Shown here: piece after piece, positions 16,518-22,984 of the stretch | How the letters are laid out: each line of letters starts with the position of its first letter | Numbering within the stretch: the stretch's first letter is position 1 | Assembly: GCA_029261135.1 (NCBI GenBank) | Contig: JAJDBX010000058.1 | Span: forward strand, 1 to 45,548 | Direction: 5' to 3' | Source: Nitrospirota bacterium | GTDB lineage: Bacteria; Nitrospirota; Nitrospiria; SBBL01; JAADHI01 | DNA length: 45,548 bases | Program-made: the position numbers and the translations under genes | Notes under the pieces: generated by a model | The model's database searches: none | Told to the model about the DNA's origin: nothing | What the model saw: the letters and a program-made list of their open reading frames with translations, nothing else

Positions 16518-17216
16518 TTATACACTTAGATCAAGGTTAGATCCGATATTGTTCAATACCTGAAAGAATTGATCGACTTTCCGATTAAATTGGAAAACAG
16601 GGGCTGACTCTTGTTGTGATTGGGATGATGTTTCGGAAGGACTTTTTTTATTTTGAGTCGGATCTTTTTTTTTCTAAGCCCTATGTTTCCCCTATTTCAT
16701 CGATTTTTACTGCCCGAAGCGTAATGAGTTCTTGTCTCGCATTGGCTTCCATTGCAGAGGCTTGACTTGCAACACGCCGATCCAGCGCGGAGGGATTTCC
16801 CGGCGCATTGGCAGTCCGTCGGACTGCCCTGGCCTTTAGAATCGTCGCCTCGGGGGCCATTTCCAACGGGAGAAGAATCAATCCCCACCTCACCTCCGAT
16901 GGCATAAAGTTGTCCATCGGGTCCTTTTTGATAGGGATCGCTTGCCGCGCCTCTTGCGTAAGGACCTGCAGCCGCAAGGGGCGCGGCTGCAGGTGCCCGC
17001 ACGACACGATCTCGTGTTTTTAAATCCTGCACAATTTTTTGATCTTGTAAGCTAAGTTCCTCTTTTATTGGAGTGGAAGATGTCTCTAATTTTTTTCCCG
17101 CTAGGGGGGGGGTCTGTTTGCTGATGTTCTGAAGTGGTTTTTTGCAGAGAAGAAGTATTGTTTTCTCTGTTCGAGGAAAAGGCAAAGAATGTATTCTGTG
17201 AGGTTTGAATTCTCAT
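16518..17216 (-). pseudogene. Decayed SprA-related putative metalloprotease gene
   Basis: Two overlapping frames together match the SprA-related family (PF12118-type, from memory). The first gives KIVQDLKTRDRVVRA then GPDGQLYAIGGEVGIDSSPV; the second continues with PEATILKARAVRRTA and ASQASAMEANARQEL. Joining needs one extra C removed from the C5 run (16852-16856, G5 on plus). Removing one C from the C9 run (17104-17112) attaches a normal N-terminus starting MRIQTSQNTFFAFSSN at 17216. A TAG at 16681-16683, plus one extra A in an A9 run, separates a further coding tail ending QVLNNIGSNLDLSV (stop 16518-16520). The zinc motif expected as HExxH reads PAAAP. Three frameshifts, a nonsense codon and loss of the active site mark it as dead. 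It lies between thiE and bioD. Confidence 0.85.
16964..16994. repeat. 12-bp perfect inverted repeat inside the SprA-like pseudogene
   Basis: ACCTGCAGCCGC (16964-16975) and GCGGCTGCAGGT (16983-16994) are exact inverted copies separated by 7 bases. The palindrome covers the codons where the family has its zinc-binding HExxH. It is GC-rich against an AT-rich surrounding and includes two PstI-type CTGCAG sites. It may simply be a by-product of the base changes there. Confidence 0.7.
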
Positions 17217-17269
17217 GAGTATGACTATTTTCCCATGTTTTGTGAAGAGGGTGTTTGAATATCGTTCGA

Positions 17270-18004
17270 TTAGAGTAATTGATCAATTTTTTCCTTGAGT
17301 TCGAGATTCATTTCAAAAAACTGGCAAGACGCCTCGATTTGTTCCTCTGGGTCCTTTTTTGAGCCTAAACTCGGGAATGGTCCAAAGATGGGGACGACTG
17401 TTCTTTCCGACAATATTTTTAAGTTGCTCTCTTCAGAAGTTGCTCTCTTCTTAGATGTCCGATTTAGAACCACGCCTAAAAAAGTGATCCCTTGTGCCGT
17501 GCCATAGCGAAGAGTCAGTAAGGTGTGATTGAGGGTCCCCAGTCCGCTTCTCGCTACCAAAAGTACAGGGAGTTCTAAAAGGAGAATCAAGTCGATGAGG
17601 CTATGAGATTGGGTTAAGGGAACGAGCAAACCGCCCGCCCCTTCAACAATTAAAAAATCATGGTTTGTTGAGAGCTGATGGTAGGATTTTTGGATGTCCG
17701 CCAAAGACAACATGCCTTGTTCTCCCTCAAGTGTCGCAGCATAAGGGGAGAGAGGGTATCGAAAGCGGCAGGGTGTGATCTGTTCAATGGGATCTAGAGA
17801 GCGGGCCGCCTGTTTTAAGTAAAGCCCATCACTGGGCGTGAGTTCATTTTTCTCCAGGCGGCATCCTGATTCCACCGGCTTCATGACCCCGCAATGGATT
17901 CCTTTAGAAACCAGTGATCTCGCGATGGCACCGGAGATCAGTGTTTTGCCCACACCTGTGTCCGTTCCAGTAATGAAAATACCTTTAGGTTTGTTCTGTC
18001 TCAT
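17270..18004 (-). CDS. bioD: Dethiobiotin synthetase
   Basis: This enzyme closes the ureido ring of dethiobiotin from DAPA, CO2 and ATP, the penultimate biotin step. It has the P-loop GIFITGTDTGVGKTLISGAIA near residues 8-28, GVMKPVESGC and IVEGAGGLLVPLT. The ATG at 18004 overlaps the stop of the upstream reductase as TGATG (a TTG at 18007 is also in frame), giving 244 residues. It is the last gene of the bioF-reductase-bioD operon; bioA and bioB are not in the window. Secure. Confidence 0.95.
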   Translation of the reverse strand: MRQNKPKGIFITGTDTGVGKTLISGAIARSLVSKGIHCGVMKPVESGCRLEKNELTPSDGLYLKQAARSLDPIEQITPCRFRYPLSPYAATLEGEQGMLSLADIQKSYHQLSTNHDFLIVEGAGGLLVPLTQSHSLIDLILLLELPVLLVARSGLGTLNHTLLTLRYGTAQGITFLGVVLNRTSKKRATSEESNLKILSERTVVPIFGPFPSLGSKKDPEEQIEASCQFFEMNLELKEKIDQLL

Positions 18005-18723
18005 CAAATCCGGCTGTCGAGATTAAACACTTGCCCTGAGATATGTTTCATTTCAGAGAGCATTCTGATAAATTCGGAGACTTCTTCAAGGCTTGAAGGC
18101 CGCCCGAGCGTATTTTGAGAAGTCAGATGGTCGGTTTGTTCAGTGCTGAGTGTTGCAGTCATGTTTGTTTTCAAAAAACCCGGACAGACGGTATTGACTT
18201 GAATCCCGTATTTCCCGAGTTCCTTCGCGGCTGTTTTAGACAGTGCGATGAGGCCATTTTTAGATGCGGTGTAGGCTGATTGTCCGGCGCGTCCAGTCAA
18301 GGCCGAGAGGGATGCAATATTAATGATATGTCCTTTCTCTTTTTTTTTCATGAGATTTGCCGCTTCTCGAATACAGTAATAGGCTCCCGATAGGTTGAGG
18401 TAGATTTGCTGATCCCATTCTTCCGTTGTAATTTGATGAAAGAGTCGATCTTGATTGATAGCGGCATTGTTGATCAAAAGGTCAATCCCACCCCAGGCAT
18501 CGTAGAGTTGTTCAAATACTTTTTTGGCTAAAACAGCATTGCTTAGATCGCCAGAGAAAAGGATGACCTCGTTGCCTTTTTTACTCAATGTATTCAAAAG
18601 GGTTTTCCCTTTAGGATGGTTTTTAAAGAGATGAATGCCAATACGTGCCGGTTTTTTTGAAAAAGCGTAACAAAGGACTTCGCCTAATCCGCCTGTCCCT
18701 CCTGTAATCAGTATGTTTTTCAT
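18004..18723 (-). CDS. FabG-like short-chain dehydrogenase/reductase in the biotin operon
   Basis: A 239-residue NAD(P)-dependent SDR. It has the cofactor motif TGGTGGLGEVL at residues 7-17, the NNAA motif near residues 86-89, the catalytic Ser in NIASLSALTGRAG and the YxxxK in QSAYTASKNGLIA. It closely resembles 3-oxoacyl-ACP reductases. It is packed between bioF (6-base gap) and bioD (1-base TGATG overlap), so a step in making the pimeloyl thioester for BioF is a reasonable inference, parallel to FabG in the BioC-type route. It could also be a general FabG paralogue that happens to be coupled. The exact substrate cannot be read from sequence. Confidence 0.85.
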   Translation of the reverse strand: MKNILITGGTGGLGEVLCYAFSKKPARIGIHLFKNHPKGKTLLNTLSKKGNEVILFSGDLSNAVLAKKVFEQLYDAWGGIDLLINNAAINQDRLFHQITTEEWDQQIYLNLSGAYYCIREAANLMKKKEKGHIINIASLSALTGRAGQSAYTASKNGLIALSKTAAKELGKYGIQVNTVCPGFLKTNMTATLSTEQTDHLTSQNTLGRPSSLEEVSEFIRMLSEMKHISGQVFNLDSRI

Positions 18724-18729
18724 CTTAAA

Positions 18730-19896
18730 TTAGATCACCTTTAATGACCGACCCGCCTTTTCTAGTTGATAGAGCAGTGTGTCAATCTGGTGCTTTTTGT
18801 GATTGGCCATGATCGTCACGCGAAGCCGGGCGGTTCCCTTTGGAACGGTGGGGGGGCGTATCGCAGAAACATGGATGCCGTTCTCGAGCAGAGATTTTGA
18901 AAATGTGAGTGCTGTTTCACTGTTTCCAATCAATATTGGGAAAATAGGACTTTCAGTCTTGAGGGTGTTAAATCCGAGATGAGACACTTTTTCGTAAAAA
19001 TAATTCCTATTTTCCCAAAGCTGCTTAATGAGGGTTTGATCTTTTTCGAGCAGGGCCAGGGCAGCGATCCCAGAGGCGAGTACGCTGGGTGGGAGTGCGG
19101 TTGTGTAGACAAAAGGTCGCGCTTTGTTGATAAGATAGTCGATTAGTATCCGGTTACCAGCAATAAACCCCCCCAATCCTCCAAGGGCCTTACTGAGCGT
19201 GCCCATTTGGATGAGTCTCGGGCTTGTGAGCTGAAAATGTTCCGCTGTCCCTCCCCCGAAAGATCCGAGAACCCCTGTGGCATGGGCATCATCAAGAAAG
19301 ACCCCGACATCATATTCTTCTGCGAGGCGAAGTATTTCGGGAAGGGGAGCGATGTCGCCGTCCATGCTGAAGAGTCCGTCTGTGATAATAAAGGCCTTTT
19401 GATCCTTTTTTCGGTCTGAGAGAAGTTTTTTAAGGTGATCCATGTCGCAATGTTTATAGAGTCGAAATGTGGCTCCGGAGAGACGGCATCCATCGATGAG
19501 GCTCGCATGATTGAGACGATCCGCCAATATGAGATCGTCTTTTTGAAGAATCGCCCCGAGGCTTCCAATATTTGCCATGTAGCCTGTGCTGAAAACAAGC
19601 GCTGCCTCGGTCTTTTTTAGTTTCGCCAAAGCTTCTTCGAGTTGTTTATACAGATTAAGGTTTCCCGAAACGAGGCGAGACGCCCCTGAACCCACTCCCC
19701 AACCCTGGATCGCGGCGATCGCGGCGGATTTGAGTGATGGGTGGTTCGCTAGTCCGAGGTAATTGTTCGAGGAAAATAGGAGCAACTCTTTGCCATTTTC
19801 CGTGATGATGTCATCTGGGGCTGAATCAATTTCTCGTAGTGAGCGGAGAAGGTTTTGTTGTTTGAGTTGTCTGAGAAAATCTTTGTATTGATGCAC
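18730..19896 (-). CDS. bioF: 8-amino-7-oxononanoate synthase
   Basis: This PLP enzyme condenses a pimeloyl thioester with L-alanine, the first committed step of the biotin ring. The 388-residue length is normal. The PLP lysine is Lys236 in GTLSKALGGLGGF, and VFLDDAHATGVLG contains the Asp that binds the pyridine nitrogen. SSNNYLGLANHP and GSGASRLVSG mark the N-terminal substrate region. It begins the bioF-reductase-bioD operon. A promoter lies just upstream at 19926-19952. The transposon at 19971 begins 75 bases before the start and its transposase is read towards bioF, so read-through could add to expression. Confidence 0.96.
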   Translation of the reverse strand: MHQYKDFLRQLKQQNLLRSLREIDSAPDDIITENGKELLLFSSNNYLGLANHPSLKSAAIAAIQGWGVGSGASRLVSGNLNLYKQLEEALAKLKKTEAALVFSTGYMANIGSLGAILQKDDLILADRLNHASLIDGCRLSGATFRLYKHCDMDHLKKLLSDRKKDQKAFIITDGLFSMDGDIAPLPEILRLAEEYDVGVFLDDAHATGVLGSFGGGTAEHFQLTSPRLIQMGTLSKALGGLGGFIAGNRILIDYLINKARPFVYTTALPPSVLASGIAALALLEKDQTLIKQLWENRNYFYEKVSHLGFNTLKTESPIFPILIGNSETALTFSKSLLENGIHVSAIRPPTVPKGTARLRVTIMANHKKHQIDTLLYQLEKAGRSLKVI

Positions 19897-19925
19897 CTGT
19901 TTGTCCTATATTCTGTCACAAATAG

Positions 19926-19952
19926 ATAATATATTCGTACTTGAGGTGTCAA
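19926..19952 (-). promoter_or_regulatory. Candidate bioF promoter
   Basis: On the minus strand, TTGACA (19952-19947) is followed after 15 bases by TATTAT (19931-19926); a 17-base spacing gives TTATCT. It lies 30-55 bases upstream of the bioF start. The transposon target duplication ends 10 bases further upstream, so the core promoter is intact. Confidence 0.55.
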
Positions 19953-19962
19953 CGCGAGGTTT

Positions 19963-19970
19963 TAGAATAG
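19963..19970. repeat. Left 8-bp target-site duplication of the transposon
   Basis: TAGAATAG lies directly outside the left terminal repeat, and the same 8 bases lie directly outside the right one at 22867-22874. Both are in the same orientation. Perfect identity indicates a complete and fairly recent insertion. Confidence 0.93.
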
Positions 19971-19979
19971 GGTAGTGTC

Positions 19980-20831
19980 TCAGTTTGATTTTCTTTTTAT
20001 TTCATAATCATCAATAATATTCACAATATCTTCCATCCCCCAAAGTCGGCTTGAAACTCCTGCGGCAATAGCAGGACTGACTTTAAGTGATTTGTGAATC
20101 CGCACAAAATTATAATATATGAAATACAAAGCCAGTGCATGACAATGATTCTCTAGTTTTTTAGAGAAAGCATTTGTTAAGCGGGTAAATCGTCTCATAC
20201 TCATCCGCATATTCAAGTTATGATGCTCAACATGTGATGTGCTGATGTAATCATGTTCTGGGTTTCCTACTACATCTTTCTTTTTAGCTCCATTACAAAT
20301 AGAAGGACTATATTTTCTTTCTGGCCCTTTATTGGTGGGTTCTCCGTAGAGTTTTATTAGCATGGCGTAATCTACATCACCGCCGAATGCACCCTCTACT
20401 GCTTCAAGATAAGCTTTGTGTCCGTCTGTGGTGAGTTGAACGCGATTTTCTAGCCGTTTTCTGAGGTCATCCATGAACTCAATAGCATAATCAGAATCAC
20501 GACCACCAACCAGCCAAGAAATAATCAGCTTGCTGTCAGAATCCAGTGCTGTCCACGTCCATACGCTACCCGCTTCACCGATCTTATTCTCTGGGACGTT
20601 CTTTTGTTTTGAGTAGCAGAATGACCAGATTTCATCACACTGGACACGGGAGGCTTTTACATTCCGGACATGTTTATCATGGTAATCAGCACAAGCCTTG
20701 CCAGCATCCACTAAGAGCTTAGTGACTGTGTTGATTGATACGCCCACAACCCTTGAGATAGATCTCATAGAGGAACCTTCCACTAGCATGTGAAGGATTT
20801 GAGTGCGCTTTTGCATTGGCAGCTTGTTCAT
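19980..20831 (-). CDS. IS1-family-like DDE transposase
   Basis: A 283-residue transposase. The N-terminus is a helix-turn-helix ([33 protein letters not shown], about residues 8-40). The first catalytic Asp is probably in [10 protein letters not shown], the second in LTTDGHKAY. The third acidic residue lies after a Ser/Asn-rich part, followed by a helix with [15 protein letters not shown]. This resembles the single-frame IS1 relatives and not the frameshifting InsAB of classical IS1. The stop codon lies inside the left inverted repeat. Reading direction is towards bioF. It appears intact, so the element may still be mobile. Confidence 0.88.
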   Translation of the reverse strand: MNKLPMQKRTQILHMLVEGSSMRSISRVVGVSINTVTKLLVDAGKACADYHDKHVRNVKASRVQCDEIWSFCYSKQKNVPENKIGEAGSVWTWTALDSDSKLIISWLVGGRDSDYAIEFMDDLRKRLENRVQLTTDGHKAYLEAVEGAFGGDVDYAMLIKLYGEPTNKGPERKYSPSICNGAKKKDVVGNPEHDYISTSHVEHHNLNMRMSMRRFTRLTNAFSKKLENHCHALALYFIYYNFVRIHKSLKVSPAIAAGVSSRLWGMEDIVNIIDDYEIKRKSN

Positions 20832-20879
20832 GGTCTTAATCTAACATGGTGAAACATTAATAGTAAGCATTAAGTTCAT

Positions 20880-20900
20880 TATTCCCTATCTAGGGGAATA
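20880..20900. promoter_or_regulatory. Palindrome upstream of the XRE-ImmA promoter
   Basis: TATTCCC (20880-20886) and GGGAATA (20894-20900) are perfect 7-base inverted arms around TATCTAG. The site ends 5 bases before the -35 box at 20906, in the gap between the divergent transposase and XRE genes. A natural guess is the operator of the XRE protein, controlling itself and perhaps the transposase. Confidence 0.5.
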
Positions 20901-20905
20901 GGGCA

Positions 20906-20934
20906 TTGACAACTCTTTTCCACCTCTGTATGAT
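20906..20934 (+). promoter_or_regulatory. Near-consensus sigma-70 promoter of the transposon cargo genes
   Basis: TTGACA (20906-20911) and TATGAT (20929-20934) are separated by exactly 17 bases. The first good ATG of the gene is at 20942, 8 bases after the -10 box, where transcription should begin. The transcript would then have almost no leader. Confidence 0.8.
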
Positions 20935-20941
20935 CCTGTGC

Positions 20942-22096
20942 ATGACTTCTTTGCCACTGGATCCGATACTCGGGAAACATCCTGGAATCTATCTCCGGGA
21001 ACTCCTAAAAGCTCGCGGTTGGAATCAAACCGACCTAGCCTTTGTTCTTGGTTGTCCGATAAAAGGCCTTAGCCTTATCTTTTCGCAAAAACGTGGTATT
21101 AGTCCTAAGACATCAAAAGCTCTTGGACATGCTTTTGGCCTTCCACTAGATTACTTTGCTGACCTCCAAAAAGCTTATGACTTGAGTCGCGCAGAGGAGC
21201 CAAGCCCCGACATTTCTTTGCGTGCAAGAATGCGATCCCAATATCCTATTAGAGAAATGATCAGGCGAGGATGGCTTAAGGCTGACGATGCTGCCGAACT
21301 CGAAAAGCAGTTGGCGAATTTCTTTGAAGTAGTTGATGCAGCCGAGATTCCCTATATGTCTCATGCTGCAAAAAAAAGTAGTTATGAGGAAAAAGAAATC
21401 CCGCCCGTACAGTTAGCTTGGTTATTTAGGGTAAAACAAATCGCAAAATCAATTGCTGTTCCTAAATATTCATCCAATGCTTTAAAAAAATCAATGGATC
21501 ATATGCGTGAGATGTTAATTGCGCCCGAAGAAGCACGGCATGTTCCTCGTATCCTTAACGAATGCGGTGTCCGGCTCATTATGGTAGAAGCGCTTCCAAA
21601 GTCGAAGATTGATGGAGTGGCATTCTGGTTAGATCAACATTCACCCGTGATAGGGCTATCGTTTCGCTATGATCGCATCGATAATTTTTGGTTTGTTCTG
21701 CGCCATGAAATCGAACATATCCTTAAAGGACATGGCAAAGACACGGAGATGATCGACGCTGAACTAGAAGGAGAGCGCGCTAATTCTTCATCGAGCAATA
21801 TCCCGGAAGAGGAACGGATCGCAAATGCCGCTGCCGCTGATTTCTGTGTCCCTTCTGAAAAGATAGAGTCTTTTATAAGGCGTAAAAAACCCTTCTTTTA
21901 CGAAAAAGATGTAGTAGCATTTTCAAAGATCAACAATGTTCACCCAGGGCTTGTGGTCGGGCAAATTCAACGACGGACACAACGATATGACTATCTACGA
22001 GCATATCAAGTGAAAGTACGCCAGATTGTGGTTCCTGGTTCAATAGCAGATGGATGGGGGCAATCAGTCCCATTTATTACAAGTAATTGGAGATAA
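20942..22096 (+). CDS. XRE-family HTH protein fused to an ImmA/IrrE-type metallopeptidase domain
   Basis: The longer open frame from 20906 overlaps the promoter, so the ATG at 20942 is preferred, giving 384 residues. The N-terminal HigA/XRE helix-turn-helix (about residues 13-60) includes PGIYLRELLKARGWNQTDLA and later GISPKTSKALGHAF. A linker follows, then an ImmA/IrrE domain with the zinc motif HEIEH at about residues 255-259 and a downstream acidic and AAADFCVP region typical of the family. Relatives act as repressors or as proteases that remove a repressor after a signal such as DNA damage; here both parts are in one chain. It probably regulates the transposon cargo. Its stop is 2 bases before the next gene. 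No toxin gene is recognised beside it. Confidence 0.87.
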   Translation: MTSLPLDPILGKHPGIYLRELLKARGWNQTDLAFVLGCPIKGLSLIFSQKRGISPKTSKALGHAFGLPLDYFADLQKAYDLSRAEEPSPDISLRARMRSQYPIREMIRRGWLKADDAAELEKQLANFFEVVDAAEIPYMSHAAKKSSYEEKEIPPVQLAWLFRVKQIAKSIAVPKYSSNALKKSMDHMREMLIAPEEARHVPRILNECGVRLIMVEALPKSKIDGVAFWLDQHSPVIGLSFRYDRIDNFWFVLRHEIEHILKGHGKDTEMIDAELEGERANSSSSNIPEEERIANAAAADFCVPSEKIESFIRRKKPFFYEKDVVAFSKINNVHPGLVVGQIQRRTQRYDYLRAYQVKVRQIVVPGSIADGWGQSVPFITSNWR

Positions 22097-22098
22097 CA

Positions 22099-22569
22099 AT
22101 GACTAAAACTGGGTTGATGCAAAAACTTTGGAAGCAATACGAGAAGGAACACCAATACCAACCAGCAGGGACAAGACCGGTTGTGGAATGGGCTTTAAGC
22201 AAGGGCTTGTTGGAGTTGCCTCCGGTGGATCCGAAAGATATCCTTGCATCTCAAATGGCGGCGGCTCTACGAGCTGAAACCGTTGTTGATAAAAAAGGTC
22301 GGGATCGCAGAGTTAATCACGCAGTCAAGATAACCAAGAATGGGGTTCAATCGACCTTTTGGGGAATTTTTGGATTTGCGAGTGATGAACATATGCAAAT
22401 GTCTTTTGGGCAACGCCGTGAACAGGTTGTCGGTGACTGTTTTCACCTTCGCACTGACGTTGACGCTTTCAATGATGAAAGACCGGTAGAAAAACAATAT
22501 GATTTGGATCTTAACTTTACAGAAGATGTTAACGAGCGGTTGGTCTATACGGACGGTGAAGTAGCTTAA
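22099..22569 (+). CDS. Hypothetical passenger protein of the transposon
   Basis: Not assigned to a function. With GGAG at 22089-22092 the ATG at 22099 is the start, giving 156 residues. It follows the XRE-ImmA gene by 2 bases and must be cotranscribed. Visible features are an N-terminal helix with WKQYEKEH and a middle containing KKGRDRRVNHAVKITKNGVQ. An aromatic stretch STFWGIFGFAS and a conserved-looking FGQRREQVVGDCFHLRTDVDAFN follow. It is soluble, with no membrane segment. I recall similar proteins next to HigA/ImmA-like genes elsewhere but cannot name a family. Its stop overlaps the convergent small gene by 4 bases. Confidence 0.7.
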   Translation: MTKTGLMQKLWKQYEKEHQYQPAGTRPVVEWALSKGLLELPPVDPKDILASQMAAALRAETVVDKKGRDRRVNHAVKITKNGVQSTFWGIFGFASDEHMQMSFGQRREQVVGDCFHLRTDVDAFNDERPVEKQYDLDLNFTEDVNERLVYTDGEVA

Positions 22570-22790
22570 TCCCTCTTCTTCCAGCGTGCTTGAGCAGCCA
22601 ATCTTGCAATCTCTGATCGTTCTTCGGGCGTGAGTTTTTTAGAGCGTGCTTCTGCGCCTGCTTTGCCCGAACGGACACGGCCAGATTTTTCTTCTGTTTC
22701 TTCTTCCTCTCCTGTTGCTATCTTGGCTACGGTAACGGCACAACCGACAACATCGGCGGGTCTTTTTTGTCCCTTTGGGCCTTTTGGCAT
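22566..22790 (-). CDS. Small charged passenger protein of the transposon
   Basis: A 74-residue protein convergent with the preceding gene. A good GGAGG RBS lies 7 bases before the ATG. It begins MPKGPKGQKRPADVVGCAV, has an acidic run GEEEETEEK at about residues 27-35, and ends with KAGAEARSKKLTPEERSEIA followed by RLAAQARWKK. The last part resembles a short motif repeated in small nucleic-acid-associated bacterial proteins. Proteins of this kind are known to me as uncharacterised. In combination with the two genes before it, it may be a conserved module. Function unknown. Confidence 0.75.
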   Translation of the reverse strand: MPKGPKGQKRPADVVGCAVTVAKIATGEEEETEEKSGRVRSGKAGAEARSKKLTPEERSEIARLAAQARWKKRD

Positions 22791-22866
22791 ATAAAACCTC
22801 CGAGTACATTATACTATTTTCCCGAAGGTTTTTAAATACGGCCATTATTCAAACTGAGACACTACC

Positions 22867-22874
22867 TAGAATAG
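22867..22874. repeat. Right 8-bp target-site duplication of the transposon
   Basis: TAGAATAG, the same octamer as at 19963-19970, directly follows the right inverted repeat and ends 2 bases before the -35 box of the clpC promoter. Confidence 0.93.
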
Positions 22875-22876
22875 CC

Positions 22877-22905
22877 TTGACATCTCTGGGCCTGATCGCT
22901 ACAAT
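22877..22905 (+). promoter_or_regulatory. Candidate clpC promoter
   Basis: TTGACA (22877-22882) and TACAAT (22900-22905) are 17 bases apart, 80 bases upstream of the clpC start, which has a GGAGGAG RBS. The transposon ends 10 bases before the -35 box, so any upstream activating sequence originally present has been displaced by 2.9 kb. Confidence 0.75.
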
Positions 22906-22984
22906 TAAATTGGATGCTTTGTCACGATTTTGATAGATAAAACCTTTAAAAAACAACTAGATCTGGTGTCTTTGGAGGAGAAAA

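Larger units (their letters stand above)
19971..22866. mobile_element. Complete 2896-bp IS1-type transposon carrying three passenger genes
   Basis: The ends are perfect 18-bp inverted repeats: GGTAGTGTCTCAGTTTGA at 19971-19988 and its exact complement at 22849-22866. They are flanked by the duplicated octamer TAGAATAG. Inside are a transposase (minus), an XRE-ImmA/IrrE gene and an unrecognised gene (plus), and a small basic-tailed gene (minus). An 8-bp duplication fits IS1-type transposition, but a standard IS1 is under 1 kb, so this is an enlarged cargo-bearing form. It inserted into the short region between divergent bioF and clpC, leaving both core promoters intact. Confidence 0.93.

Noticed and set aside
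16681-17185. Two separate small genes on the minus strand
   Set aside because: They read as parts of one SprA-related protein in sequence order and become continuous after removing one C, so one pseudogene is the better reading.
20906-20941. The longest start of the XRE-ImmA gene
   Set aside because: The first 12 codons overlap a TTGACA-N17-TATGAT promoter, so an mRNA from it could not contain them.
20942-22790. Calling the transposon cargo a toxin-antitoxin system
   Set aside because: The HTH part is HigA-like, but neither neighbour looks like HigB, RelE or another known toxin; kept as a question and not an annotation.
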